Made by a program: the position numbers and the translations under genes
In this document: positions 1 to 12,404 of the stretch, piece after piece
Layout: each line of letters begins with the position of its first letter
How positions within the stretch are numbered: position 1 is the stretch's first letter
NCBI GenBank assembly: GCA_013433145.1
Contig: CM024180.1
Span: 1,302,001 to 1,366,000, forward strand
DNA length: 64,000 nt
Source: Ascaris suum
Lineage: Eukaryota; Nematoda; Chromadorea; Rhabditida; Ascarididae
Reading direction: 5' to 3'
Notes under the pieces: model-generated
Databases searched by the model: none
What the model saw: only the letters and a program-made list of their open reading frames with translations
What the model was told of the DNA's origin: nothing

Positions 1-1748
1 CGCTTGGCCTAGCTTAGCTTACAACTAGCCATCGGATGGTGACGATCGATGTAAGATGCATCCGATGATTGCAAAGAAACATTTAATCTCGGAAACATTC
101 AGTTGCCTATGCCATTAACGTTCCTCTCAACTAAAGAAATCCAATAAATTCCGAGAAAATAAATAATTGCGATATTATGGAATAAATCTTTCATTTCGAT
201 AAACGAGAGTTTATCGCACGAAATTCCTCACCGTTCTCCAATCCATTCAATGAGGCATTCCAACAATTTGATTTTTTTTCTTCCTTCTGGACTAAAAAAA
301 ATGGCTTTTTTTAAATCTCAGTCAGCTGCACCCCTTTGACATATTCAATTTTAATAAACAATGCAAAGACATCTACTTTCCTCTTCTAAGCATTAAAATT
401 ATCTGAAGCGGATTAATATTGCATGGGGAGAAGGAGAAAATTTCTGCGCTTGTCGGAAATCTATTCACCTTTCTAACGAAAGCTAGCCTCACTTTATTTC
501 GTGACTACAACTTTCCGCATACCCTTTCCTCTCCCTTCACTTGTTACCGTTAACATTCCATGCAACGAAACAGTGGAAAGCTAATCTGGAAAAAAATGGC
601 AGAATCTTATCAAATGTTTTTTGCGCATATAGCCTTTCTTTCAAAGCAAATACTAAATTATTTCGCTATCGTTTAATTCGAAAATAATATTCGTTTAATT
701 AAGCGCAGATCCTCTTAGTTTATCACTTGAAGAACGAAGCTGAAGAATCGCTAAAAATATTCAGATTAAATCAGAATCGACAAATATAAATATATATGAA
801 CGAGGGTGAACGGAGGGTTTTAATGAAGATATTTCAACAAAAGAAGAAAATAAGTAACAAAATTTTATTGTAGAGACATTCGACAATATACATGCAATGA
901 AATTATGAGGCAAAAGTAAGCAATTTTCACGAATAGAAATATAATGTGTAAAATATTTAGCGTTAGCAATCTAAAATATGCAAAAATATTTTCTCTTAAT
1001 CGTAATTTATACTGGAAATATTAGTCAATGAAGGAGTATTTTCGCTTATTTCTCTTGTATATTCTTATTTTCGATTCATTCCTATCGAATCAATTAAATA
1101 TCATTAAGTGGGAACAATTTTCTTGGTGTGAATTTGATGTATTATTTTAGTGCAATTCAAAATTTTCCGAGTGCTTTTCATAGAAGTAATTAAAAAGTTA
1201 GCAAACTCTAACATTTTCACGCAATCATTGCAAAAATCACATATAGCCGAAATATGTGATGCTTCTGTGTTGCTCAATTCGTTGAGCAATCAAAGTGAGT
1301 TTTGACAGCTAGGAATTTATTTGCACAGCAGCTAGCCGCCGTTTGCGGTGGTTGTCATGCCGGAAGGCACAACATAAATCAATCATCTCTCAACAGCATA
1401 GCGTTCACTTTGAATAAGGATGTGTCGCAGGATGTGTCTAAAAGGGATTGCACAGAGGAACAGAAATGATATATGGAGGAGAGGACGATAAACAGTTCAC
1501 CCGCTGAACCATGAAATCCTTGAACTTGGTGGAAACAAAAAGGTAACGGCGTGTATGGATTGCGCCCTCCCCATACTCCTCCATCAATACACAATTCAGC
1601 CTAACTCATTAAGAATCCTACTCCTCATTCAAAAACTGCGACAAAAATTCAAATCAAACATTTTAATGAAAGTTTTTTTATGAGATACGGCATTTTAAGA
1701 ACAGTTTCTTGCAACAACTTTTAGAGGAAAAGCCAAGACTGAGCTTCT
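1..1748. other. Non-coding A+T-rich stretch
   Basis: No supported gene. A more G+C-rich patch at about 1320-1600 carries a 71-codon minus-strand frame without an ATG start, which is within the range expected by chance. If the gene model ending at 1749 is right, the part just below it would hold that gene's 3' untranslated region and polyadenylation signal. I did not find a convincing AATAAA placed close downstream. Confidence 0.4.
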
Positions 1749-3707
1749 TCACTGTGGATGAATATCATAGATCAACTTGAAGCGTACAGCGAAATTTCTC
1801 ACACGAGAACGAGGAGGTACTAAAGAAGTTAACGTGTCAAAATCATCTGTGGGGAAACCCGTCTTTCCTGCTCCATTAACCCCTCCCCTATATATTGAGG
1901 CGAGTTCCATGATGTCAAAAATTTTCACGTAATACAGCAGCTGAAAAACGCCATCGATTAAGCCTCACTATCACCATGGTAAAGAACACAACGTTGACGA
2001 GACACTCATAAAAACTACAAGCGTTCATTGTTGTTCAGCTAGAGATCAATATGTCCTTAAGATGGTGGAAATGGTTGAAAAGAAAAACATATAGGTGTGC
2101 AATTCGAGTTTTATGAGATTTTTGTTGGTTGAAACAAGGCAGAATTGTTCTGAAAAAAACAGAATCTGACAAATTCAGGCAAAAATATTCAAAGCGAACT
2201 AGATGAGACGAAAAAACAAGAAGCGAGCTGAGGGAGATGTAAAAAAAAAGAACCTAGTTGGCAGCCTTTATTCCCTTCTACTGCTAAGCGGCTTGGTCAA
2301 TGAATCGATAAGAATTGAGCCTGGCCCTCCTCTCTTCCACACATCCTTCCCAATCCATTTCCTTTCTATTTGCAAATGATGCCAGTACAGCTAAGAAAAT
2401 CCTGAATTGAAAGCTATCAACTTACCACAATAGCAATGACTACGAGAGTAGTAATAGCGATAAATAAGATGAAAGGCGTAATCCCTGTCGAGTCGGTATC
2501 TTTCGAGGATCTCCTTGCATAAGCGTCGAATTCACATGCTGTCCCACTCCGTGATAAGGGACACCTGAAGAAGTACTGTAATCTTTCAACATACTGTAAT
2601 CAACATATCAATGTGCTGCCCCACTTCATGAACTACCGTAATCTATTAATATATTTTCTCATAACAACAGGAGAACAATTATAGCAGTTCAAAAGAATTA
2701 ATTCTTCAATTTGTACGCCACAAAAACTAGAAGATTAGAATAAACGAATACGTGGTCAAAGCTTAATTCCATAATTAATTCGATCTCTATAAATCGAAAA
2801 TCATAGAAAATGATTTGCAAATTCTATTCGATATGCAAAATGATCACTTTATGGAAAGATACTCTCGTATTCATGGATATATTTCGGGAGAAATTTTTTT
2901 TTGATTTAGGTGATCTCTTAACAAGATATTCCAGAACTAATTTACAAATTTCACAGTTGCTAGTGATAATATCGTTGAAATCACCTATTTTATCGCTTGA
3001 GCTTGCTTATTTCTTTCAGATGGCTGCCCGCAGAATAAATCGTTCAATCAACCTAATTGATCATCAAATATTTCAAGTCTTATGATTAACATTTCAACTA
3101 GACTTCAGCACTAACTTATTCAATTGAACTTGCAAAAGTGAAAGAAATCTCATCGTAAATCTGCAAATAATTCTACATATATATTTTCCTTCAACAATAG
3201 CGATGATCAGGAGGATATTAGTGAGAATGTATGCGATGAAAGCAGTTAAAAGGAGTAATTCCCAGCCGAGTTGGGGATCGTGAGACTCTTTTTCATGAGC
3301 GTTGAATTCATATGCTCTCCCACTCCGTGATACGTAACACCTACAGAAATGCCATAATATTTGCCGTATGATATAATTTATTTCAACTATAACAGTATTA
3401 ATACTTTTTACTTATTAAGGCTTAGTAAGCTTTAAGCTTTAATTATAAGTACTGTTAAGCATCGTTAAGCGCGAGCAATAATCATCAGGTTTTACCTCTA
3501 ATATTAATCAGGGTGATTATTAATTAAGAAAGTTTTAATACCTGCACCGAACACTGCCTTTGTAATCGTCGAAAAGATGTTCATCAGCGATATTTGTAAA
3601 AGTCAAATTGAAGAGATCACAATCCTTTAAAGGCACATTAACGGGTACACTAAGATTCGGCTCCATTGCTAACATATCTGGATGCAATGATGAATTCAAT
3701 TCAGCGC
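1749..3707 (-). CDS. 3' exons of a putative EGF-like/single-pass membrane protein
   Basis: Three minus-strand exons join in phase: 3542-3707 (acceptor TTTTTTAG, donor CAG/GTATTA), 2426-2564 (acceptor TTCTTCAG, donor GTG/GTAAG) and 1749-1940 (acceptor TTTTTCAG, ends TGA). The first ends in RC and the second begins RCPLSRSGTACEF, giving the C-x-C-x8-C spacing of the end of an EGF-like module. About 20 polar residues follow, then a roughly 21-residue hydrophobic span (ITPFILFIAITTLVVIAIV), then a 63-residue tail starting LLYYVKIFDIM, rich in basic and S/T residues. Topology should be type I with the tail in the cytoplasm. The first exon has N-glycosylation sequons (NSS, NLS, NLT). The exon at 2426-2564 has a diverged copy at 3193-3340, the strongest evidence that it is real. 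Family not recognised; the ligand is unknown. Confidence 0.55.
3193..3340 (-). pseudogene. Diverged duplicate of the transmembrane exon
   Basis: This 148-nt segment is homologous to the exon at 2426-2564 over its whole length. The acceptor is intact (TTTCTGTAG), the start phase is the same, and the frame is open: RCYVSRSGRAYEFNAHE, then a hydrophobic span ending ILTNILLIIAIV. Two things have changed. The last EGF-type cysteine is a tyrosine, and the donor GTG/GTAAG has become GTTGAAG, so it cannot splice at the matching position. Read through, it adds 32 residues to a stop at 3094-3096. It is either a decaying exon copy or an alternative last exon giving a different cytoplasmic tail. The open frame argues for recent or present use. 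Confidence 0.55.
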
Positions 3708-6700
3708 CTAAAAAATTTCCATATAAGAACAATTATAAAAGCATAACATAGTAGATTGATTTGTGTAATTGTGCTATTGTATTTCATTTATACAGTTGTG
3801 CCATTATATTTCCTCATTATCAAAGTGGAAAATCTCATATTGTGATACACTCGGATATTCAGAAGCTCGAAGAATCGGCGTGATTTCAGTATTCTTTTAG
3901 ACGGGTGGCTTTCTCATTTCTAATGTTTTTAACTGGTTGATCGCCTATTCCTTTTATCAAGCCAATGAATCCTTTTTACTGGAGATTCTTTCTGCACTTC
4001 TTAGAGTTCTTTTGCAAAATTAGCAATGGTATTTCCTAAACCCGTATGTTTTATAGTTGATGACTTTTGAGGTTCTTATGGACGAATCTATCAAAATATA
4101 AGAGATCCTCCTACAACGTAACTTATTCCAGAAGTTATGGGGGAGGAAGATCTGTTATATTAAGAAGGTGAGGTATGCGATGTGCGGATGCTTTTGTCAG
4201 AACGCTAATCCCGTTGTTGTGTTTTCCGAGAACAACCGATCAAAATTTTGAAAGCCTATCCAGTATAAAAAAACCTTTTCTTTCTAAAATTCCATAAAAT
4301 GATTTCTATGGAAACTAGTTCAAACATACGATAAAAACAATTGAGTTAAATTTTTCAAAGTTTACAGCACTATAGCACAATCGTACTGTGATAATGAATG
4401 CTCTATTGAATGAAATAAATAAGTAGAATAAAATTAAATAAATAAATAAGCATCGCATCAAATAAGTCTTTTTTTTGAGTGCATTTGTGCTGCATTGTTA
4501 TTTGTAACGATCCACTGATCGTTGATATGTAAATGGGAAATTTCCTCGTATTCCTTTCTATGGCATTTTCTAATCGATATTTCGACTGTGTTAAATAATT
4601 AAAAGAATCGCTGTATGTTGTGAAGTTATGTATCAGGTATAATAGTGCCGGCACTAAGACATATGTTTTTTTTGGATATATTAGAAGAATAAATAAACAT
4701 TTATACATAACTAGACATATTTTATTTTATTTCATTTCTATTTCAAGGAATTATGCGACAACTTTAGATATATATCTTCTGATATTGCATAATTTCGAAT
4801 TTTACATAAAAGAACGATAACCGGAAAAACACTCAAGTCAATGATCGAATATTTATAAGTTCTAATCATGAAGTGATAGGCTTATGATTGATAGGTGATT
4901 GGAAAATCTATGCAACAATTTATAAATGAAAATGTTTCGATATTATATCAAAGTTGTGTTTGTATGAAGTTCATTTCCGATATGATATTTCACATTCTTG
5001 ATGCATTATTTTCCATTGCGTAAATATAAAATTCAATATGCGAAAAAAAAATCTGTTATTGTTTTGCTCATAAATATTCGAAATGCAATTGATATTTTTC
5101 TGAAAGAAAGAAAGAATGGAATGAATATACTAAGACCGGAAATCATTGAGAAAGCAGTTCTAATAATATTTCAATCCTTCATTTGTTTAGGTGAGTGGAT
5201 AATATCTACTATTGTAACATTTAGTATAATTTTATTAATAATGAGATATAAATGCTTTTATCGTTTCTTATGATATCTTTTTGATTTCGTTTCAATATCT
5301 ATTGATGAGAAAAACTTTCAAACATTCGGAATTTTTCAAGTCATATAAATGTCTAAATCAAATAATGATGAGCATACTAGCGATGAAATTTGCAAATGTA
5401 TTTGATGAGAGAATGTAAAAAAAAAAACTTGTGCGGGAGTAAAAATTCGGGATAATCTCTTAAAAATACAACCAGATGAAATATTTTAAAAAATTAAGTG
5501 AAACTTTCCGTAGTGATAAACGATCTACACCTCAAATCATCTTGATGCAAAATTTCAATGAGTCGATTTGAAGAGGCGGAAAGTTTATTAATTCATTCAA
5601 AAATTCCTTTCAAATTCACGATAAATCGCTGTGATCAAGCAGCATTACTCATTGATAAAATAAGGGTCTACTTGTAAAAACTAAGGCAAAAATTAAGCTT
5701 GCATTTACAATTATTAGCCTCTGACATATCAAAACAATTTTTGCGAAAATTCATCTTTGGGCTAGGAGAGAAGGTACATATCATTGGTTTTTGTGCCCAG
5801 TTTCTGAGGATGATCTGCAAACGTTGAGAAGGAATTCGGTTATAAAAAAATATTGTCGCATTCCATTGTGTTCGCATTTTTTTTTCTGTTTGCTTTTTTT
5901 TTTCGCCTTTATCCTGAAGTAATCGCTGAGAGTTTTGCTGTGAAGTGACTTTCGTGATTCTTTCATTCTATTTGAACCGCTGAACGGTGATATATGTTGT
6001 ACTATTTTTAGTTTTTTTTAGTGCATAAAATGCAAGAATTTCTTTTAGCAGTGTTAACTATACCGCCATTGCATGTGTTATGCCAAAATAAAAGTACGTT
6101 TATGATAAAAAAAATCCAAATCGGATTATTGCATTCGTTCACCACTTTAGACGTTTTGCTGACCATCGTAAGTGGTCATTTCTTCAGACAGACAACATGC
6201 AAAAAACGAATAATAAATATAGAAATAGAATAGAAAGGCTGAAATAAAATGCGTTTTTCTATTCAATCTGATTTACGCTATTCGATGAACAAATTTCATA
6301 GGTATTTAGAATGATGGCATTCGAATAGGTATTCATCCCTGAATAATTCACGAACCCATATAAATTTTCCAGGAGAAACTCGGTGTTTTTTTTCATTCTG
6401 GTTCGGTCGATAGAGTAGAAACTGGGCCGATGTGAGGCGAAAATTTTTGACTCTCATCTCATTTCCCTTGCTTAACTATACTTGAGTGAAGAAAATCTAT
6501 GATTCGTCTGAAGTTGATGAATCAACGTTGAAAATTGCTAGGATCATGGATCACACTCTAATTACCAAATTCGCAATCATAGCTTTATTATTTTCGCTAG
6601 ATAAATATATGCCAACGCATTATCACAATGACAAAAAAACTGAATTAACGATAGAAGGCACATTGTAATTTCGTTTAGGCTCTGTGTACTTCTTCTTAAG

Positions 6701-7011
6701 GTATCCTTATGGATGGAAGTATCTGCAAAATTTTGAAAATGCGATTTATTTGAAAGACTGAACGAAGGATTTATAGTGAAGCCGAGATACCATATTGATG
6801 TAAAGTAGAGAATTTCATTTCGACAACAAATGTTGAAGAAGGAAACGACGAAGTAATCTCTAAGTTGCGATAGAATTTCCGAAAAAAAAAAGAGGTAATG
6901 AGAGAAAGACCTGTTTCTTTCGCTGTCCCTTTCCCTCCTCACAATGTTCCCTTCTTATATGGCATAACACCATTATAAAATATAAATGAAAGCGCTTTAT
7001 TATAAACACAC
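3708..7011. other. Large putative intron, no exon resolved
   Basis: A+T-rich sequence between two exons of the membrane-protein model. It holds long A/T runs and several chance-length frames. A 121-codon minus frame (6577-6942) starts from GTG with no supporting splice structure. A plus-strand candidate first exon is listed separately at 6030-6167. Confidence 0.35.
6030..6167 (+). CDS. Candidate first exon, receptor-like (weak)
   Basis: ATG followed by 46 open codons up to a consensus donor (ACCATC/GTAAGT). The peptide starts MQEFLLAVLTIPPLHVLC, then NKSTFMIKKIQIGLLH, then SFTTLDVLLTI. Two hydrophobic blocks separated by a short basic loop resemble the first loop of nematode serpentine chemoreceptors, which often have a basic segment before an LD motif. 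I could not find matching downstream exons, and it lies inside an intron of the opposite-strand model, so this is speculative. Confidence 0.17.
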
Positions 7012-10000
7012 CGGCTGTGTCGACCGCAATCCAATCAGTTGGATCGAGTGCATATGTTGATTTATGTTTGATTTTTGAGTCACCTGGTAGTTGAATATCA
7101 ACAAATGGTGATCCGCCATAGCAGCACAATATCAACAAATGCTTTGCGACCAGCTCCGATACCAACATCTTAAATATATCTAAATGAGCTGAAAATCTTA
7201 CGCTTCAAGATCGGAACATAGGGATGTGGGGGGGGGGGGGGGGTGGATAGCCAAACATCATTGACAGAGATACGATATCATGTTGGAAAAAAATAAATGA
7301 AAGAATACAGATAACTCTTCTATTTCCATTTCGTCGTTATCGATCAATACAAAATCTCTACAAATAAAAAGTGCAAAAATTTTGGCTACAAAAGTGGAGA
7401 CGCAAAAAAAAAACCGAAAATAAATAAATAAAAAAAAAAAATAAAAGACAGAAGATTTTCGCTTAGATTCCATAAATTTCATACAAACAAATGAACATTC
7501 AATACTGAACACATTAGTACATTCAATGGGAAATGGAAAGGAAATATATAAAATATTCCATGGATGAATATTCCAGCAATTATAGAAGCATGTCGAAGTT
7601 TTCCAGGAAAACAATAGTATTGCAGGAAAAAAAAAACGATTATAGAAGCATGTCGAAGAGTCTGGTGCGTTAAGTGCTTTTTACACTTCACTCACTCAAA
7701 TAGCCAACTTTAGCATTTATGCACAAATATCAAACCTTGCGAAACACTATCTCCATGTTGTGTCTAGCGTGACCGCTCATATAAACTGCAAAATGCTGGC
7801 TGTTGTAAATTATCAAGGTACATAAGGTGATTCGTTGATTTATTTTATACCTATAAAAAAAAATCTCATAATGCTAATTTCTATTATTCTCGAGTTGAAA
7901 TTATTAGACAAGTAGATAAATTTAAGTAAATGTAAATATGACATTCGTATAAAAAACACGTTATAAATATGAATTTATAGAATTTTATTAGAAATTTTTG
8001 ATCCAATCTTGCTAATAACAAATAGGAAGCATGCTAACCCTCTAACAAACTAAAACGGCAATAACGATGAATTGATTTTTTATTTTTCCGCTCTCGAAAA
8101 CATTCCGGCATAAACACATCTAAGAAGTTAGGCTATATGATTACATTTTAGTGTCCGTTTTATCGAATTTGAGGATTATACGTAACTTCAATTGTTGCTG
8201 ATATTTCATCTTCCATTTAGTGCAGCTAATCCGAAATAAACACATTGAAGCAATTACTTCATACTAAATTACTTCATCGCGCTAGCAAATCTACTAGAAC
8301 AAAGATCGCATTGCAGCATGTATTTTTGAGCTAAAGCTTCTACTTATAGTCGCCTATTTCAGCTCTTAAGAGAATTCATGAAACGTTGAAATGTCTATTT
8401 ATTTATTCGGTACGTTGAAGTTAAATTTCAGAAATATTCAGAATGCAGCGTAGTATAAAAAATTGCTAACTAGTTATCAAAAAAATCAGCAAACTTTGCA
8501 ACAATAGTAGTAATAAATGTTATTATTAATGAGTAATAATGAGTAATAATAAGTTATTCATAGTTATTTAACCGTTAATATACATTACTGACTATTGTCC
8601 AAACAAAAAAAAAATGCCATCTTTAGTACGGATAAAAATTGAGCGAAGAGAGGATAGTAATGGCATTAGAAATTTGCATATATTTTTGAAGCGTTTTAGT
8701 CCATTCAAATTTCATTAATAATGTGATAGCTATGGATAACTATCTCTACGTCTTAAATATAAATAGAAATTCTGAGCTATGAATAAATAAGTAAATAAAA
8801 AGAAAGGAAAGCAAAGATAATGTTTATCTGACGTCTATATAAAACGTATGTGGTTTAAAATATATCAGGATGTTCTATAAAAGAGGTGAAAAGTTTGTAG
8901 GTAAATGAATTGAAAAGTTTATCATTGAAAAGAGTAATAGAATAGAAGTTGAAAATATAGTTATTAGAGTGAATTTCGCATTAAAAACAATATTTTATGA
9001 GATACGATGTAACTTCTATTATATAACTTTTTATAACAACTCAGTAAAATGATTATATGCAAATGCAACAGCGTTAAATGCAACTATATAGATGACGTCT
9101 CGTTGATGAGTACATCGTAAAGTGTCAAAAAAAAAACGACCGACCTAATGTTACAAAATGAATTTGCATTTCGCTTGGCCACAATTATATTTTTATAGTT
9201 TATCGCTGAAAAATAAATGCAAAATGCTAGCAAAGAAATTTGCATATTATGTGCTTTGATATTTAAATAACCAATCAATTTCATAAATTAGCAATAAAAA
9301 AATACATATGCAAAATGATTGGTCTATATGTTGAATAATTCGATTGCTCGCACAAATTTTGCCCCTAAAATTCATTTTTTATTCATTTATTTATAATCTA
9401 ACTGATTGAGAATGGAAAAATTAATCACTATGAAATTTCGATAAATTTGCCTTATTTAAGCATCTGTAGCTTTTTTTTTTGAAATCTGGTGGATGAAAAT
9501 GAATTGTGATTGCTCTATTGATGGATATTATTCTTACCGAATTTCATAACCTTTGCGTCAGTGAGTGCTGCGTTGAGACTTCAGACATACAGACAGACAT
9601 ATACGCATATAGACGATCGCAGAAGTTACTTTATTATAATCTGCTTTATCCAGCAGATTTTGAAAAACGCCTAATCAAATGTTTGAAACAATGCAGTTAG
9701 AGTTGATCTAGAGCATATACATAGTGAAATACTTGATAACAGATCCGTTGATCTCATTTCTCTAGTAAGACCGGCGTGAAATTTATGCAAATGCCCAGCG
9801 TGCTTAAGCGTCTTTAGCTTATTTAAAATGCGCCACAACAGACGCAGACAGACAAAAAAAATATATTCTCAAAAATATATGCATATATTCGTGGTTGTCA
9901 TAGTTCGTCGTGTAAATGCAAATTTTGTGGGCTGCATGGAAATTTGCCTTCATTGCACGCTTAAAAAATAGGCATTAGGATATCTGTTGAACTCTGGCAA

Positions 10001-11322
10001 CCAAAAATTTCCTTCAAGCGTTAATGCAGTATTGTAAGATCATATTTAAATAGCTAAGTTAGAAAAAACATTTTATTGCCTCTAAAACGCAGAGTTGTAT
10101 AATTAAGCAAATAAAACAAATGAGCATTATTCAGCGTTAGCTGATAGGATGACAATTTGATTGCCGAAAAAAAAAGAAAAGCAGCATTGAAAGCATCGTC
10201 TCGAGTCGTTAATCATAGCATTCAGTGTACATCGTATGGATCCATCAAAAAAAAAAACCCACAATCGGCCCATATTTAGCATCAAAGGCCGTTCGCATTT
10301 TTCTCCTTCCTTTTTAGCATATTGCCAACGGACACTACACGATTGATTTTATTAGTCACTAATGCACAGAGATACTGATGGAAACAGTTTACTCGTTTAT
10401 CGAGTTCTAATATTGCTGCTACTTCTCTCTCCTTCCCCCCCCCCCCCCCTCTCCCTCTCTGGTAACTACCCCATATCCTGAGGCTTACGAAATAGGCATT
10501 ATTAAAATTGAGAGTTCACAACTGATTAAATTTGACTATTGGATACATAATTCAGTAGCAGATTTATGAATGACTCTAGCTGTATCATCTTCTCTGTAAA
10601 TGGTACGAATGTATGGTCGTAATGTTTGAGCATTCATCGTTTAGTTTTGCTTAGTGCGAGGTCGGTTTTAAGAGGGCTCCGAGCAAACTCTTCGGCTTTG
10701 TCCTACCCGAGTCACTCCGACCAGTGTCTCATCAGGACGCGGTCGGTGGAGCAAGTCGCATGAAACAACGATGAATCGACTCGTCGTTATCCGATGGGCA
10801 GGAGACGAGCCTATGCTACCTCACTTTCACGCTACCTCACAACTTTAGCTAAAGGGAAGTGGTAGTGATATGAAGAGACACTTATTCATAATGAATGCTT
10901 TGTCGTTTCAAGTTAATATGAATATAAATTTTTGAGCATTTTTTCAAAAATGGAACCTTGCCAAAAGCTTGTTACCAAATTGTTGTTGGATGTCACGTTT
11001 TACATTCGCTCTTTCCAATAACGTTCAAGAATTTCAGTGTCGGAATATTTTTCCGCACAAAGAAATGTAGGCAAACAAAAATATTTGCAGAAAATTTGCG
11101 AATGCTTCAGTGCTCATAATTCACTTCTGTATGAAGCGTTACAGCGTGCGCCATCGGCCCGAGGCAGTATTAAGCATCAAGTGCATAGTCAAACATAATA
11201 CCAACATTACCTGTCCACTGCCAAAAAAGGTTATCCAAATAGTGACTAGCAAGAAGTATATACGTAAAGATACCCATGAGAGTTGGAATTCTAGGCTTCA
11301 TCATGCGAAGTTCCCGATTCAT
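7012..11322 (-). CDS. Possible 5' exons of the same membrane-protein gene
   Basis: Exon 11211-11322 starts with ATG (MNRELRMMKPRIPTLMGIF...) after an in-frame stop, has a hydrophobic segment (GIFTYILLASHYL) fit for a signal peptide or anchor, and ends at a strong donor (ACAG/GTAATG). Exon 7012-7083 has acceptor ACCAG and donor CCG/GTGTGT and encodes 23 residues ending DPTDWIAVDTA. Phases run 1-1-1 into the exon at 3707, so the whole would be a 226-residue protein over about 9.6 kb with introns of 4.1, 3.3, 1.0 and 0.5 kb. The DP..W..VD..G string recalls a strand of cadherin repeats, but no other cadherin motif follows, so I do not claim the fold. The phase match could be luck, and other exons may lie in the large introns. 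Confidence 0.3.
7094..7141. repeat. 14-bp direct repeat pair
   Basis: AATATCAACAAATG occurs at 7094-7107 and again at 7128-7141, just upstream (minus-strand sense) of the acceptor of the exon at 7012-7083. It is probably a small local duplication. Confidence 0.6.
7228..7243. repeat. G16 homopolymer
   Basis: Sixteen consecutive G on the plus strand, one of several G/C homopolymers in otherwise A+T-rich DNA. Its length is likely to be polymorphic and poorly called by sequencers. Confidence 0.9.
7579..7658. repeat. 20-bp perfect direct repeat, 60-bp period
   Basis: ATTATAGAAGCATGTCGAAG is present at 7579-7598 and again, identical, at 7639-7658. The sequence between copies is A-rich. The right copy is not followed by the same flank, so only the 20-bp block is shared. 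Confidence 0.85.
8000..10640. other. A+T-rich intron or intergenic DNA
   Basis: No coding structure beyond chance. It includes AATAATGAGT-type near-repeats at about 8515-8575, short CAGACA repeats near 9580 and 9840, and a C15 tract at 10435-10449 followed by CT-rich sequence. Confidence 0.4.
10435..10449. repeat. C15 homopolymer
   Basis: Fifteen consecutive C, continued by a CTCTCC-rich pyrimidine stretch on the same strand. Confidence 0.9.
10655..10850. other. Isolated G+C-rich island
   Basis: About 200 bp visibly richer in G+C than anything around it, inside the first putative intron of the membrane-protein model. Both strands carry stop-poor frames: plus CEVGFKRAPSKLFGF..., 39 codons after a TTTTGCTTAG acceptor-like site, and minus GSIGSSPAHRITTSRF..., 50 codons. 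High G+C alone lowers stop frequency, so neither is convincing. It could be an exon, a structured RNA or an old insertion. No tRNA B-box or 5S-like sequence was seen. Confidence 0.3.
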
Positions 11323-12404
11323 TAGTTATTGCTTTAGGGGAACGGGATGAGTGATGCATTCAACAATGCTGGAGTATAAAATAAGCGTGGTACATATATT
11401 TCCGCAGTAACATTTCAGATTGCAAATGTTTGAAATTATCTCATAGAAATCAAGACGGCAAATATCGACGAGTAAAAATTAAATGCAAAAAAAAAAAACA
11501 ATCTAGCAATCAAAACTATTGCAAAAGGCAGAGTTTCAAAGAGGAAATTGACTCGAATCAATTGCGAAGACGAACTTTTCAAAAAAAAAAAAAAAATCTT
11601 TTTTCATCGGTTTTTATCCGTTTTACAAAAATGAGGGAAATGTGGAAATTTCGAATAAATTTCACAACGTAATTGCCGAATGCTTCTTGCAATATTAAAT
11701 TTTTCGTATGATGAAAAAAAAAGCAAAAAATTGACGAAAATAAATATTTATAATCATTTCGTTTTGAAAGATTTAATTTGCACTTGCCAAATTCTTTTTT
11801 TTTAAAGTTTTTTTTTCGTTTTCTAGCTAAAATTCTCTATGCAATAAAAACAAATGAGACAATGTAAATAGTAAACAAGTAAACTATTAGGACAGATATA
11901 AATTGATGAAAATTCGAAATCAACGAGTACATTTCTCAAGGGATTTACGTTAAACTATGAAATTATAATGTGGATTTTTTCTCGGCAAATTTTTGGAATA
12001 TTATTCCTCTTCATTAATTAATAAAATGCAAAAAGTTTTTAAAGTCAATCCGATGCTAAATTTCCTCATGCCAATTGAATGACTTTTTTTTTTAAAATAT
12101 GAATTACGCGAGGAAACGCAGAAAAAGGAACTCTCTCATAATTGAATGAATTGCTCTTTCTTTATGAAAGGTATATTGTATAAGTAAGTACGTATTCTAT
12201 AGTCAAATGTGATTACACTGAAGGCGAGAATATATGAGATTGATTCCGAGAGGAAGTATGGATGAATTGCAACTGAGGTGAAAAATATACATAAGAAAAT
12301 GGAATGAATTGGTCATTGATAAAAAAATCAATTATCTGATTGCAATGACTACTCATCATTGAAACCGATGATGAACACTCTACATATTCCTTTTGATTTC
12401 AGTT

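Noticed and set aside
2269..2425. Read-through of the membrane exon via a 35-nt intron into a short tail ending in TAA at 2268-2270
   Set aside because: The intron would be implausibly short, and the exon at 1749-1940 fits the same donor with a much better acceptor.
6577..6942. 121-codon minus frame
   Set aside because: Begins at GTG, shows no splice support, and about one frame of this length is expected by chance.
7012..7083. Cadherin identity for the DPTDWIAVDTAG exon
   Set aside because: The resemblance covers about ten residues. No DRE, LDRE or DxNDNAP motifs occur in neighbouring exons.
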